A stretch of DNA of 19,680 nucleotides from Alphaproteobacteria bacterium (lineage in GTDB: Bacteria > Pseudomonadota > Alphaproteobacteria > UBA3830), in contig JAFQBQ010000111.1 of assembly GCA_017416635.1 (NCBI GenBank), positions 1 to 19,680 on the forward strand, read 5' to 3'. Position numbers and translations under genes: made by a program. Below the pieces are notes generated by a model that saw only the letters and a program-made list of their open reading frames with translations, was not told where the DNA came from and did no database searches. This document shows, one piece after another, positions 1 to 8,447 of the stretch (within the stretch, counting starts at the first letter, position 1; every line of letters starts with the position of its first letter).

Positions 1-469
1 GGATATCGTCAGAAAGTTTTTTTAATTGATCTTCGGTTATTTCTTTATTTTTTTCTTGACGTTTCGCTTCGTCCATTCCTTCACGCCGAATATTCCGAAT
101 CGCAACTTTTGCCTGCTCCGCGTATTTGCTCGCAAGTTTGCAAATCTCTTTTCTTCTTTCTTCGCTAAGTTCAGGAATCGCGATGCGAATTAATTGGCCG
201 TCTACCATCGGACTCAATCCCGCCGGAGAATTTCTGATAGCGATTTCTGTTGGCTTTATTAAAGATGTATCCCAAACTTGAACGGTCAAAAGTCTTGCTT
301 CAGGTGCGCTGACCGTTCCGACTTGCTGCAACGGAACCATGCTCCCATACGCTTCGACCATAACGTTATCTAAAATAGATACGGAAGCTCTGCCGGTACG
401 CAACCCGCCAAAATCCTTCAGCAGATTATTAAAACTCGCAGTCATTTTCGTTTTTAATTTTTCCAACAT
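1..469 (-). CDS. frr: Ribosome recycling factor, 3' end cut off by window edge
   Basis: Ribosome recycling factor splits post-termination ribosomes together with EF-G in the cytoplasm. Read on the minus strand from the ATG at 469-467, the protein starts MLEKLKTKMTASFNNLLKDF. It then shows the family's conserved stretches: LRTGRAS near residue 25, a PLQQ segment, PELSEERRKEICKLA around residue 110, and EQAKVAIRNIRREGMD followed by KEITED. About 156 codons are inside the window; the family is usually about 185 residues, so roughly 30 C-terminal residues lie off the left edge. The start is supported by a GGAGAG Shine-Dalgarno just upstream. It sits 15 bases after pyrH and is very probably the last gene of the rpsB-tsf-pyrH-frr operon. 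The identification is secure. Confidence 0.96.
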   Translation of the reverse strand, partial: MLEKLKTKMTASFNNLLKDFGGLRTGRASVSILDNVMVEAYGSMVPLQQVGTVSAPEARLLTVQVWDTSLIKPTEIAIRNSPAGLSPMVDGQLIRIAIPELSEERRKEICKLASKYAEQAKVAIRNIRREGMDEAKRQEKNKEITEDQLKKLSDDI

Positions 470-484
470 CTTAACTCTCCTTCT

Positions 485-1192
485 CTAGGAAATTATGGAA
501 CATTTTCCTGTTCCCTGCAGCACTTTCTTTAAATTTCCTCTTTCTTTTAAAGAAAACACTATCAAAGGTATCGCATTTTCTCGAGCTAACGCTACCGCTG
601 TCTGATCCATTACTCTGAGATTCTTTTCTATAACTTCTTGATACGATAATTTGCTCAAAAATTTCGCAGAACTATTTTTTTCAGGATCGGAATCGAACAC
701 TCCATCTACTTTTGTCGCTTTAATAAGGACATCGCAATTTGTTTCGAGTGCGCGCAACGCTGCAGCAGTATCAGTTGTGAAATACGGATTTCCAGAACCC
801 GCCGCGCAGATAACAACTCTTCCTTTATTTAAGTGACGAACCGCCCGCCGTCGGAGATACGGCTCGCAAACGCTAGGCATGCTAATCGCAGACATCACTC
901 GCGTTGGAACTCCGATTCTTTCCAATGAATTTTGAAAAGCTATCGCGTTCATTACGGTTGCCAGCATTCCGATATTATCAGCAGCGGCTCTGTGCATACC
1001 GTATGCTGCGGCGGAAACACCCCTGAAAATGTTTCCGCCACCGATTACAACACAAATTTCGATGCCGCCGTCGTGAGCCTCCTTAACTTCGGCTGCTATA
1101 TCATCGACTGTCTGAACATCGAGACCGTATTCTAAATTGCCCATGAGAAATTCACCGGAAATTTTTAACAATATTCTCTGAAATTTCTCCAT
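485..1192 (-). CDS. pyrH: UMP kinase
   Basis: UMP kinase phosphorylates UMP to UDP with ATP in pyrimidine nucleotide synthesis. The bacterial enzyme is a hexamer of the amino-acid-kinase fold. Visible motifs are LLKISGE at residues 8-14, the phosphate-binding [10 protein letters not shown] at 49-58, the UMP-binding region [12 protein letters not shown] at about 139-150, and VDGVFDSDP further on. The length of 235 residues is normal. The ATG at 1192 has a strong AAGGAG Shine-Dalgarno that sits in the short gap after tsf. Position between tsf and frr is the classical bacterial order. Nothing unusual was seen. Confidence 0.97.
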   Translation of the reverse strand: MEKFQRILLKISGEFLMGNLEYGLDVQTVDDIAAEVKEAHDGGIEICVVIGGGNIFRGVSAAAYGMHRAAADNIGMLATVMNAIAFQNSLERIGVPTRVMSAISMPSVCEPYLRRRAVRHLNKGRVVICAAGSGNPYFTTDTAAALRALETNCDVLIKATKVDGVFDSDPEKNSSAKFLSKLSYQEVIEKNLRVMDQTAVALARENAIPLIVFSLKERGNLKKVLQGTGKCSIIS

Positions 1193-1202
1193 ATGGGACT
1201 CC

Positions 1203-2126
1203 TTAATTTAATTGGGCAGCGACTTCAGCTGCGAAATCAGACACCTGCTTTTCGATTCCTTCGCCCAACACGAATTTTTCGAATCCAACAATTTTAATTG
1301 AAGCGCCGATTTCTTTTTCAGCCTGAGAAATAACTTCTTTAACTTTCGTCGTTCCGTCGATCACGAAAATTTGTTCCGTCAAAACGACTTCACCATAGAA
1401 TTTGCTCAACCGACCTTCAACAATTTTCGAAATGAACTCTTCTTTCTTTCCGGAATTTCTTGCTTGCTCAGTTACAACATCTCTTTCTCTAGCGACCAAT
1501 GCCGGATCCAAATCTTCAACATTCACCGACTTTGGAGATGCTGCCGCAATGTGCATTGCAATCTTTTTCCCGAGGTCAAGCAACTTCGCTTTGTCTCCGG
1601 TAGATTCAAGTCCGACCAAAATTCCGATTTTTCCCAAATTGTCGGAAATCTTATTGTGAACGTACGATGCAATAACGCCATCTTTTACGGACAAATGAGC
1701 GACTCTGCGCAATCCCATGTTTTCACCGATGATTGCAATCAAATTCGTCAACTCATCTGCAACGTTACGGCCTGTTCCAGGGTAATCCAAAGTTTTAAGC
1801 GATTCGATATCGGAATTATTTTTGTTAGCCAAAGCAACAGCCTCGTTAACATATTTTTGGAAAAGATCATTCCGCGCAACGAAATCTGTTTCGGCATTAA
1901 CTTCAAGCAACGTGCCTTTTGTCCCGTCAACGCAAACGCCAACTAAGCCTTCAGCAGCGACTCTTCCTGATTTTTTGGCTGCGACCGAGAGTCCTTTTTT
2001 TCTCAACCAATCGATTGCTTTCTCGATATCACCTTCGCAAGCGACCAACGCCTTTTTGCAATCCATCATGCCTGCGCCAGTGCGATCTCTGAGAGCCTTT
2101 ACTTCACTCGCTGTAATTTCTGCCAT
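1203..2126 (-). CDS. tsf: Elongation factor Ts
   Basis: EF-Ts is the guanine nucleotide exchange factor that regenerates EF-Tu-GTP. The 307-residue protein opens with the UBA-like helical N-domain ([20 protein letters not shown], then MDCKKAL). It carries the diagnostic TDFVARN motif at residues 80-86, which contacts EF-Tu, and then the two core subdomains. Its length is close to other alphaproteobacterial EF-Ts proteins and slightly longer than the 283-residue E. coli form. The start codon follows the rpsB stop by three bases, and its AAGGAGG Shine-Dalgarno lies inside the last codons of rpsB, so the two are translationally linked. Confidence 0.97.
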   Translation of the reverse strand: MAEITASEVKALRDRTGAGMMDCKKALVACEGDIEKAIDWLRKKGLSVAAKKSGRVAAEGLVGVCVDGTKGTLLEVNAETDFVARNDLFQKYVNEAVALANKNNSDIESLKTLDYPGTGRNVADELTNLIAIIGENMGLRRVAHLSVKDGVIASYVHNKISDNLGKIGILVGLESTGDKAKLLDLGKKIAMHIAAASPKSVNVEDLDPALVARERDVVTEQARNSGKKEEFISKIVEGRLSKFYGEVVLTEQIFVIDGTTKVKEVISQAEKEIGASIKIVGFEKFVLGEGIEKQVSDFAAEVAAQLN

Positions 2127-2129
2127 GAT

Positions 2130-2918
2130 TTATGCCTCCTTATTTTCTTCGGATTCAATTTCAGAAGATTGTTCCGTCTCAACTGAATCTACTACAGGAT
2201 TTTCCAATTCTCCGACATCAACTCCGGCTGTCGTCAAGCCTTTCTGAATTCCTTCGATGATTGCGCCTTCCATTGCTGAGCAATACAAATCAATTGCTCT
2301 CACGGAATCATCATTTCCCGGGATAGGAAAATCAACGGTAGTCGGATCAGAATTTGTATCACAAATGCCGATTACAGGAATCCCAAGAGTTCTCGCTTCC
2401 TCAACTGCAGTTTTATCTTGAATGATATCCAAAACGAACAACATCGACGGAATTCCGCCCATATTGCGAACTCCACCGAGAGCACGAGTTAATTTTTCAA
2501 TTCTTCTTTCGATATTCAAAATTTCTTTTTTCTTTAAAGAAACGTTCGTATCTTGCAAGCGACGTTCCAAAGCATCTAATGTCTTGAGTGACTGAGATAC
2601 AGTCTTCCAGTTGGTTAACATTCCGCCCAACCAACGATGGTTTACATAATACTGACCGCAACGCGTAGCTGCCTCCGCAACTCTTTCGGACGCTTGTCTC
2701 TTCGTCCCGACAAATAAAATACGCCCGCCGTTCGCTGCGATATCTTGCGCGACCTTCAAAGCTTCTTTGAACAAAGTTAACGTTCTATCCAAGTTGATAA
2801 TATGGATTTTATCTTTGCTTCCGAAAATATATTGAGCCATTTTCGGATTCCAGCGTCTTGTTTGATGCCCGAAATGGACGCCGGCTTCCATTAAGGACTG
2901 TATAGATATTTTTTGCAT
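2130..2918 (-). CDS. rpsB: Small ribosomal subunit protein S2
   Basis: S2 is a late-assembling 30S protein that binds near S1 and the head-body junction. The 262-residue product begins MQKISIQSLMEAGVHFGHQT and continues RRWNPKMAQYIFGSKDKIHI. It contains FVGTKRQA, the HRWLGGMLTNWKT block and the VIGICDTNSDPTTVDFPIPG signature. The last 30 or so residues are acidic and divergent (SVETEQSSEIESEENKEA), an extension common in alphaproteobacteria. A GGAGTAATT ribosome binding site precedes the ATG at 2918. It is the first gene of the operon; a promoter and a structured leader lie upstream at 2919-3099. Confidence 0.98.
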   Translation of the reverse strand: MQKISIQSLMEAGVHFGHQTRRWNPKMAQYIFGSKDKIHIINLDRTLTLFKEALKVAQDIAANGGRILFVGTKRQASERVAEAATRCGQYYVNHRWLGGMLTNWKTVSQSLKTLDALERRLQDTNVSLKKKEILNIERRIEKLTRALGGVRNMGGIPSMLFVLDIIQDKTAVEEARTLGIPVIGICDTNSDPTTVDFPIPGNDDSVRAIDLYCSAMEGAIIEGIQKGLTTAGVDVGELENPVVDSVETEQSSEIESEENKEA

Positions 2919-3067
2919 AATTACTCCTTTTTCGGTTATACGGAAACGACTCTCAAACTAAAGCCGCTTCACGCGAGCACTCAGCTCATTCCTCTGTGAG
3001 CGACACCGAACTAATCGGACCGAATGGAACTTCAGCATGAAATCCCAAAACTCACATGTGTTATGGG
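2919..3067 (-). promoter_or_regulatory. Structured 5' leader of rpsB, candidate S2 autoregulatory RNA
   Basis: The leader between the proposed promoter and the rpsB ATG can form several small stems. One is at the very 5' end (3067-3044), where CCCA-T-AAC pairs with GTT-T-TGGG. Another is GCTCA/TGAGC at 3001-2984. There is also a CCGA/TCGG pair between them. S2 autoregulation through the rpsB leader is established in gammaproteobacteria. Whether this leader works the same way is inference, and no conserved motif was matched. Confidence 0.35.
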
Positions 3068-3070
3068 TTG

Positions 3071-3099
3071 CTTATACCAATAAACTTTGAAAAATTCAA
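3071..3099 (-). promoter_or_regulatory. Sigma-70-type promoter for rpsB operon
   Basis: On the minus strand TTGAAT (3099-3094) is followed after exactly 17 bases by TATAAG (3076-3071). The predicted start is near 3064, giving a leader of about 145 bases before rpsB. The spacing is ideal and the location is right for an operon promoter. Confidence 0.65.
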
Positions 3100-3148
3100 T
3101 ATAATTTGCGTTGGTATCTAATTTTTGGAACGTAAACAAAGGATAAAC

Positions 3149-3631
3149 TTACTGCGCTGACGTTACAGTAACGTGGATTCTGTCCGAATACGTTCCAGCT
3201 GGGAAATTTTCTATAGACTCTTTTGCTTTAAACAATAAAGAAAATTCATACCTTTTAGAATCTTGCAGTCTTTCTTTTTCAATTTTGATTTTTGGATTAT
3301 CTGCATCAAGTCTTCCAGAATGGCCGTCTTGACCTCTGAATTCTGCCGCATAAGCAATGGAATTTTGTCTGTCCTGAGTTTTTACTACCCAATTATTATC
3401 CGTAGTCACGGTTACTTCAACACTTTGTCCAGAGTTGGAGATTATTCGATAGTTTGACGGCACTCTTTCAAATAAGTCGATCGTTCCGCTATCATCTATC
3501 CTTTCGATATTGAGCTCGGGATCCACTACAGCTCGAAGGTTTAGAGAAACTTCTTTATCCGCATAAATCGATTGTGTACAAAAAAATGCCAAAATTAAAC
3601 GACTAAGCGCCTTCATTTTTAATTTTATCAA
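3149..3631 (-). CDS. CS1/CFA-I-like fimbrial subunit (probable major pilin)
   Basis: This is a small exported protein with an N-terminal signal peptide (hydrophobic ALSRLILAFF, then SIYA before DKEV). The mature part is almost all beta-strand pattern. It begins EVSLNLRAVVDPELNI, which resembles the V-x-A-x-VDP start of CS1/CFA-I major pilins, and it ends AGTYSDRIHVTVTSAQ, a typical last pilin strand. It lies divergently beside a chaperone-usher operon, which supports a pilin role. The start is uncertain. TTG at 3631 has a loose AGG upstream, while ATG at 3616 gives a cleaner signal peptide but no obvious ribosome binding site. There are no cysteines in the mature part. The family assignment is moderate; a spore-coat-U-like subunit is the alternative. 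Confidence 0.65.
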   Translation of the reverse strand: MIKLKMKALSRLILAFFCTQSIYADKEVSLNLRAVVDPELNIERIDDSGTIDLFERVPSNYRIISNSGQSVEVTVTTDNNWVVKTQDRQNSIAYAAEFRGQDGHSGRLDADNPKIKIEKERLQDSKRYEFSLLFKAKESIENFPAGTYSDRIHVTVTSAQ

Positions 3632-3688
3632 TTTATCAACCTATCTCACTACTAAGTTCTTGTTTAAAGATAATACATAATATAATTC

Positions 3689-3746
3689 TTGACAAGATCA
3701 ATAAAATAATAAATTATCTTGTGAAGTGAGAACTTGCTTATATATT
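3689..3746 (+). promoter_or_regulatory. Two overlapping candidate promoters for the chaperone-usher operon
   Basis: TTGACA at 3689-3694 is followed after 17 bases by AATTAT (3712-3717). TTGTGA at 3719-3724 is followed after 16 bases by TATATT (3741-3746). Both point toward the chaperone start at 3778. The first contains the small palindrome CTTGACAAG, whose minus-strand TTGTCA could serve the divergent pilin gene. The 3632-3777 gap is otherwise simply AT-rich. Confidence 0.4.
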
Positions 3747-3777
3747 AAAATTGAGAATTTAAGATTAGGAGATAGAT

Positions 3778-4614
3778 ATGGTTAGGGTATTGGCAGTACT
3801 GTCGGTTGTTTTTTTGTCATTAATTGATGTTTGGAGTTTGAGTGTGGTTCCGTTCATACATGATTTTAATCCGGATAATATAGATGAGTGGGCTACACAG
3901 TATTATGTGGAAAACAAAACCGATGGATTTTTGGCTTTTATGCTAAGTACCTATCGCCGATTGCAAAATAAAGATGGTTCGGATAATCTTAAGTTGGATG
4001 ATAAAAGTTTTATTGTTCAGCCTTCGCAGATTATTATTCCGCCACATAGTCGTCGTATTGTTAAGGTAGTGTGGGTAGGAAATCCTGAGTTTAAAAGGAA
4101 TCCGAATAAGGAGCAGGCGTTTAGAGTTTGTATGGATCAATTTCCGATCAAAGTTAAATTGGAAAATGTTAAAACCGGCGAAAAGGAGACATTGGTTCTT
4201 AAGATGCCTAAGGAAAAGAAAGAAAATTTAGGTGGAGCGATAACCGTAACTTATGCTATTTGGACTTCGCTGTACGCTACTCCGAAAGATGCAGTTGCTA
4301 ATTTGGTTGTTGTGCATTCAGATAGTAATACAATTACCATTGAAAATAAGGGAACTCGTCGTGGAGAGGTGTCTTCCATCGGGGACGTTGTTTGCGACGG
4401 AAAGCCAGTTAAGGATTGGTTGAAGAAAGAAGATTTGGATAGTGTTATTTTGGCAGGAACTACTTGCACATATAAAAAATCGCACAAAGTCGTGAAGGCC
4501 GTAAATAATAAATCTGATCAAGTCGGGTCAAAGATCCCTGCAGAAATCCCTGCCGGAGCAGATAAAATTACTCCTGCGAAGAAATCAAACAGGGTAAGAA
4601 GTCGAGCATCATAG
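3778..4614 (+). CDS. Periplasmic pilus chaperone (PapD-like, alpha clade)
   Basis: Chaperones of this class fold pilin subunits in the periplasm by donating a strand, then deliver them to the usher. The 278-residue protein has a signal peptide (VRVLAVLSVVFLSLIDVWS). Its first Ig-like domain contains FIVQPSQIIIPPHSRRIVKVVW, matching the conserved F1-G1 region of PapD-type chaperones. The second domain ends near residue 233 and holds two cysteines (GDVVC and GTTC) that could pair. Unusually, a 45-residue basic, proline-containing tail follows (234-278, ending NRVRSRAS). The start has an AGGAG site. The usher gene begins 16 bases after the stop, so the two are an operon. The general class is clear; the clade assignment rests on the neighbours. 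Confidence 0.8.
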   Translation: MVRVLAVLSVVFLSLIDVWSLSVVPFIHDFNPDNIDEWATQYYVENKTDGFLAFMLSTYRRLQNKDGSDNLKLDDKSFIVQPSQIIIPPHSRRIVKVVWVGNPEFKRNPNKEQAFRVCMDQFPIKVKLENVKTGEKETLVLKMPKEKKENLGGAITVTYAIWTSLYATPKDAVANLVVVHSDSNTITIENKGTRRGEVSSIGDVVCDGKPVKDWLKKEDLDSVILAGTTCTYKKSHKVVKAVNNKSDQVGSKIPAEIPAGADKITPAKKSNRVRSRAS

Positions 4615-4630
4615 ATTTCTGTAGTGTGCA

Positions 4631-7294
4631 ATGATAAGAAAAGAAAGAAATTACAGATTAATTCAGGTGATCTGCTATTTCTTTCTTTTTATCTTTTGCT
4701 CAGAAATTTTGGCGGCAGAGGAAGAACAAAAAAGTGATTCTGTTGTTGCCTCGAATTCGCAGGAGGAGAACGATAATGCATCCGATGCGGTGACGGTTGA
4801 AGAAAAGGAGGCGAGCGAAGAAGAGGGTGATCCTGTCGTTGTGATTTCGGATTTGGCTGATATGGATGATGAAGCTCTTTACAAATCTGTTTTTGGAGAA
4901 GTTGCTGAGCAAAAAAGTATTCTGCTGGATTATGACGTCTTAGTTGATGGCGAAAAAGTCGGTAATGCTCCGGTTTTTACGGGAAAGGTTAACAGAATTC
5001 AGGCCGCAGCTCTGAAAACTTTGCTGGAGAGCTTTTTAAAATCAGAAGATATCGCGCTTATAGATAAAAAAATGGACAAAGAAGGCTTTGTATCGTTTGA
5101 TGATTTAACAAAATTGTCGTTCAAAACTCGTCTTAACAGACTTTCTTTATGTGTCGAAGTTTCTTTGCCGATTGAAAAGAAAAAAGTGAGAAGATTAGGT
5201 GAAAGTTCTTCGCGTCGCAGAGAAATTCCTAACGCATATCCTGCCGCAGTCAGTGCTTTTTGCAATATCAGAGCGGCGGAAACGTTTCACAAAGAGCACT
5301 CTTCTTATAATACGAAGGATTTAGTCCTAGCTCCTGCAATAAATTTATGGGGACTGTGCGTGGAAGGCAGTACTTCATACTCGCACTCATCAAACTACGA
5401 TAAAAAAGGAAAATTTAAACGCGATTACACTACTGCAGTTTATGATTTCGCGAACTACAATACAATGCTTAGGTTCGGAGATGTTTTCAGCCATTCTTTG
5501 AGTTATCAGAGTGTTCCGCATGTTTGGGGAATTAACATCAATAAAGATATTCCGCGAGAAATGCAATCAAGTATGCGCAACAACATCCAAATCACTATTT
5601 TGCGAACTAGCACAGTGGAAGTTTATTCTGACGGGCATTTAATCAGAACGAAAACAAATGTTGCTCCGGGCACATATATATTTGACGATATTTCTTACAA
5701 GAATGGCTCCAACGACATAAAGATTAAAATTATTGATGACACTGGAAAAGAGCAGATTTTGGATGAAAGCTGCTATTACGAAAGCTCTTATGTTCCGAAA
5801 GGTGAATTTACGTTCGATGGAACTTACGGATATCCAGAAGTGAATAATCCAACAACAGGACGATACGATAAGAAGAACGGAATCATGTCAGGAACTATTC
5901 GTTATGGTTTACTGCCGTCAGTCGATGTCGGGTTTGGTATGCTGAAAAACAAAATAGGGAATACTACTTCATATGAAGTACGAAACAAGAATATTTTGGG
6001 AAGTTTTGATTTTAAATTCGCTAGCAGTAACTATAAGCAAGACGGAAAAAATATCAGCGGAAAGGTATTTTATACTCAATACGGCAGTCCATCATTTAGT
6101 TTAGGAACAGTGTCAACGGGATTTTCTTTATCTTATGAACGCGCTGACAATTTTTTTAAACCGTATTTATCGGAAACAGGTAAGAGCACTTTCGGCAGTT
6201 CCGACTCAACATTGCGTACTGAAGAAAATTTGCGCGGAAAAAATACTACATTTTCGTATGGAGCTTGGTTGAGTAATGTCCTCACATTAAATTTTAACTA
6301 TAATGGTTCAGTAAAAAAATACCATGATGGGGCTTGGTCGAAAAATAGTTCATTCAGCATTTCCAAAGGTTTTAATTTTGATAATTCTTGGTTCAGTAAT
6401 GGAAGTATCAGTGCAGTTTTTTCTAGAGAACATAAATCCGACAAAACATCAAGCAAGTCCTGGAGCTTGTATTGCTCGTTATCATTTAAAAATAATATTT
6501 CGTTATCCTGTGGCGTGTCGAAAAACGATAACGAACGAAGTGAATATGTCAGTTTATCGCATTATCCGGAGAGAACCGGATTCGGATACAATATATCAAT
6601 GAATAGATCTAGTTCTTCCAAAAGTCTTGGAGCGAATATGCATTATTCGCATCACTTGTTTAGAGGAAACGTTTCTCATTCGAGAAATAATCTTGGTTCG
6701 AGCTCTACAAACGTCGGATTGGAAACAGGAATATTCTTCGCGGACGGTCGTTACGGTATAGCACGTCCGATCAATTCTGACGGAGGCTTTGTCATTGTTA
6801 CGCCGAAAAAAGCACTTGCTGACGAAACTTTGAAATTTGTTGATAACGATTCAGAATCGGGATTTTTGGGCGGAGGTGCTGTTGTACCTAATTCTAGGGG
6901 GACTGCATCAACAGCTAGATTAAATTTAAAAGATTTGCCGATGCGATTAGATGTGAAAAAAGATACAATAGTCTCGTATGGAGAATATAAACGCGGTTTC
7001 GTCGCTGATGTTGAAGCCGAGGGTTCTTATACTGCCGATGGATATTTGATTGATTCTGATGGCAAAGGTTTGCCGCAGATTACGGGATATGCGATTCATA
7101 CAACGGATATTACCGCGAAACCGATTGCTTTCTTTACTAATAGTAACGGGCGTTTTGTGTTAACCGAATTAATTCCGGGAAAGTATAAAATCAGCATAAA
7201 TGTTGAAGGATATGGAGATGTCGAAATTGAAATTAAGGGAGAGAACGATGAAATTATTCACTTGGGTAAAATCGTTTGCAATAGTTCGGATTAG
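4631..7294 (+). CDS. Outer-membrane fimbrial usher (CfaC/TcfC-like)
   Basis: The usher is the 24-stranded outer-membrane pore that recruits chaperone-subunit complexes and polymerises the pilus. The order in this 887-residue protein is: signal peptide (to about residue 29), an acidic low-complexity stretch (30-67), an N-terminal periplasmic domain with YDVLVDGEKVG, and a long serine/aromatic-rich beta-barrel. A plug-like segment contains VYSDGHLIRTKTNVAPGTYI and FDDI. Then come ARPINSDGGFVIV and a carboxypeptidase-regulatory-like beta-sandwich in the last 80 or so residues (SNGRFVLTELIPGKYKISI). This architecture and length fit alpha-clade ushers. No convincing Shine-Dalgarno precedes the ATG, so translation may depend on the upstream chaperone gene. 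The next gene overlaps its end. Confidence 0.85.
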   Translation: MIRKERNYRLIQVICYFFLFIFCSEILAAEEEQKSDSVVASNSQEENDNASDAVTVEEKEASEEEGDPVVVISDLADMDDEALYKSVFGEVAEQKSILLDYDVLVDGEKVGNAPVFTGKVNRIQAAALKTLLESFLKSEDIALIDKKMDKEGFVSFDDLTKLSFKTRLNRLSLCVEVSLPIEKKKVRRLGESSSRRREIPNAYPAAVSAFCNIRAAETFHKEHSSYNTKDLVLAPAINLWGLCVEGSTSYSHSSNYDKKGKFKRDYTTAVYDFANYNTMLRFGDVFSHSLSYQSVPHVWGININKDIPREMQSSMRNNIQITILRTSTVEVYSDGHLIRTKTNVAPGTYIFDDISYKNGSNDIKIKIIDDTGKEQILDESCYYESSYVPKGEFTFDGTYGYPEVNNPTTGRYDKKNGIMSGTIRYGLLPSVDVGFGMLKNKIGNTTSYEVRNKNILGSFDFKFASSNYKQDGKNISGKVFYTQYGSPSFSLGTVSTGFSLSYERADNFFKPYLSETGKSTFGSSDSTLRTEENLRGKNTTFSYGAWLSNVLTLNFNYNGSVKKYHDGAWSKNSSFSISKGFNFDNSWFSNGSISAVFSREHKSDKTSSKSWSLYCSLSFKNNISLSCGVSKNDNERSEYVSLSHYPERTGFGYNISMNRSSSSKSLGANMHYSHHLFRGNVSHSRNNLGSSSTNVGLETGIFFADGRYGIARPINSDGGFVIVTPKKALADETLKFVDNDSESGFLGGGAVVPNSRGTASTARLNLKDLPMRLDVKKDTIVSYGEYKRGFVADVEAEGSYTADGYLIDSDGKGLPQITGYAIHTTDITAKPIAFFTNSNGRFVLTELIPGKYKISINVEGYGDVEIEIKGENDEIIHLGKIVCNSSD

Positions 7295-8069
7295 TTCCAT
7301 TCTGTTTTTATCGATTCTGAACTTTTTCTCTAGCAATGTTGTTGCGCAAGGCGATATTGCTTTTATTACGGTAACATCTACAAATGATTTTAAAATAAAA
7401 AGTTACGCAACTAATGAACAAGTCGGAACATTTACCGTAGAAATACCAAATCATCCGCGGATATCGATCGATGATGGTTCGCTGCTGTTTGAAGTTAAAA
7501 TAATTCCGACTATCGATGAAGTCCTGAAATATAACGACATAGAAATAATAAATGATCCTGAAAAGGGGCGTGTATTTACGCTGAGCATCAATCAAAATGA
7601 ATTGAGCAATCAGCCGTTCGACGTGGATTTTACGCTGACTTCAAATAATTTGGATTTGATTTTTGATAAAGTGAAATTACACATTGAACCAAAAGTGGAG
7701 ATAATTCCTGACACTCGCAACGTCGATTTCGGAAAGATTATACGACAAGATACGCACATTCAATCTACGAATTCGCCGGAAGTCAGATTTTCGTGTTCGA
7801 TACTGAAAAATGCCATCTGCGAAGTTTCAAGCGAAAATAATTTCAGACTAAAACATAAAGAAAAAGACGAATACATAGAATATTCGATAGAAACAGATTT
7901 AATAAAAGCAGATGCGTTGGATTTAGTTCCAGGAAAAGTTAACTATCATCTAGATCCGAGAAGGAATATGTTTTTTGTAAGATTTTTTGTAGATACGCAT
8001 GTAAACGTTCTTCCATCCAGCGGAGAATGTACAGATACTTTTAAAGTTTTGTTGAAGTGTAATAAATAA
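7248..8069 (+). CDS. Probable minor or tip pilus subunit
   Basis: The start chosen is the ATG at 7248, because it has a GGGAGAG ribosome binding site and directly encodes a signal peptide (MKLFTWVKSFAIVRISSILF, cleavage expected near VVAQG). It overlaps the end of the usher gene by 47 bases in another frame, which indicates coupled translation. The 273-residue product has two beta-rich halves. The second half contains VDFGKIIRQ, a pilin-like strand, and cysteines in SCS, ICE, GEC and KCN that could form disulfides. By position it corresponds to the last gene of CS1-type operons (CooD/CfaE, tip adhesin), but it is shorter and sequence resemblance is not obvious. Role assigned from context. Confidence 0.6.
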   Translation: MKLFTWVKSFAIVRISSILFLSILNFFSSNVVAQGDIAFITVTSTNDFKIKSYATNEQVGTFTVEIPNHPRISIDDGSLLFEVKIIPTIDEVLKYNDIEIINDPEKGRVFTLSINQNELSNQPFDVDFTLTSNNLDLIFDKVKLHIEPKVEIIPDTRNVDFGKIIRQDTHIQSTNSPEVRFSCSILKNAICEVSSENNFRLKHKEKDEYIEYSIETDLIKADALDLVPGKVNYHLDPRRNMFFVRFFVDTHVNVLPSSGECTDTFKVLLKCNK

Positions 8070-8084
8070 ATTTGTTGCGAAATC

Positions 8085-8160
8085 GTCATTACGCGGCGTG
8101 AGTCAGCAACCTTATTAAATTACAGTGGTATTGCTTCAGCATTTCATGCTTCGCAATGAC
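8085..8160. repeat. Palindromic repeat element, copy 1
   Basis: The element begins GTCATTACGC and ends TTCGCAATGAC. Its last 30 bases are identical to the end of the next copy (8235-8264). Inside lies the small hairpin AGCATTTCATGCT. The left end is more diverged than in the other copies. Confidence 0.75.
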
Positions 8161-8184
8161 GAAAAAAGAGTGAGCCGACTAACT

Positions 8185-8264
8185 GTCATTGCGAGGAGCG
8201 CAGCGACGAGGCAATCTATTACATTATTGTGAGGTTGCTTCAGCATTTCATGCTTCGCAATGAC
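8185..8264. repeat. Palindromic repeat element, copy 2 (best preserved)
   Basis: The element has perfect 10-base terminal inverted repeats, GTCATTGCGA and TCGCAATGAC. An inner pair, GCAATC with GGTTGC, would extend the fold, and an AGCAT/ATGCT hairpin lies in the right arm. Its first 32 bases match 17620-17651 (opposite strand) at 30 of 32 positions. It therefore looks like a dispersed, structured intergenic repeat. Confidence 0.8.
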
Positions 8265-8326
8265 GTTTTGAAGATTGCGATTCGTATTTGCAAGAGGCAT
8301 AGCGGTCGTCGAACAACCTCTCCATC

Positions 8327-8358
8327 GTCATTGCGAGGAACGAAGTGACGTGGTGATC
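8327..8358. repeat. Palindromic repeat element, left half only
   Basis: This 32-base copy of the GTCATTGCGAGGA module has no matching right arm. The stretch 8265-8326 in front of it holds a further decayed resemblance (ATTTGCAAGAGGCATAGCGG). The 8070-8400 interval contains these repeats and no gene that I can support. Confidence 0.65.
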
Positions 8359-8406
8359 CAGCATTACGCAAATTCTTAATTAATAAATTTTCACGGTTCT
8401 CATCTA

Positions 8407-8435
8407 TTGATTTTTTGATATAGTCGATGTATAAG
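8407..8435 (+). promoter_or_regulatory. Promoter for tRNA-Leu and trpS
   Basis: TTGATT (8407-8412) is followed after 17 bases by TATAAG (8430-8435). Transcription would start near 8442, just before the tRNA at 8448. The -10 sequence is the same as in the rpsB promoter. Confidence 0.7.
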
Positions 8436-8447
8436 TCGAGACGTTGG

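Noticed and set aside
1371..1946. A 191-codon plus-strand reading frame opposite tsf
   Set aside because: It is the antisense shadow of a well-conserved gene and has no recognisable protein pattern.
3640..3735. A large operator palindrome in the divergent pilus promoter region (CTCACT, AAGTTC and their complements)
   Set aside because: The matching pieces are in the wrong order for one inverted repeat; only the small CTTGACAAG palindrome holds.
7200..7247. An earlier in-frame ATG for the last pilus-operon gene
   Set aside because: It would put 16 charged residues before the signal peptide and lacks the good ribosome binding site found before 7248.
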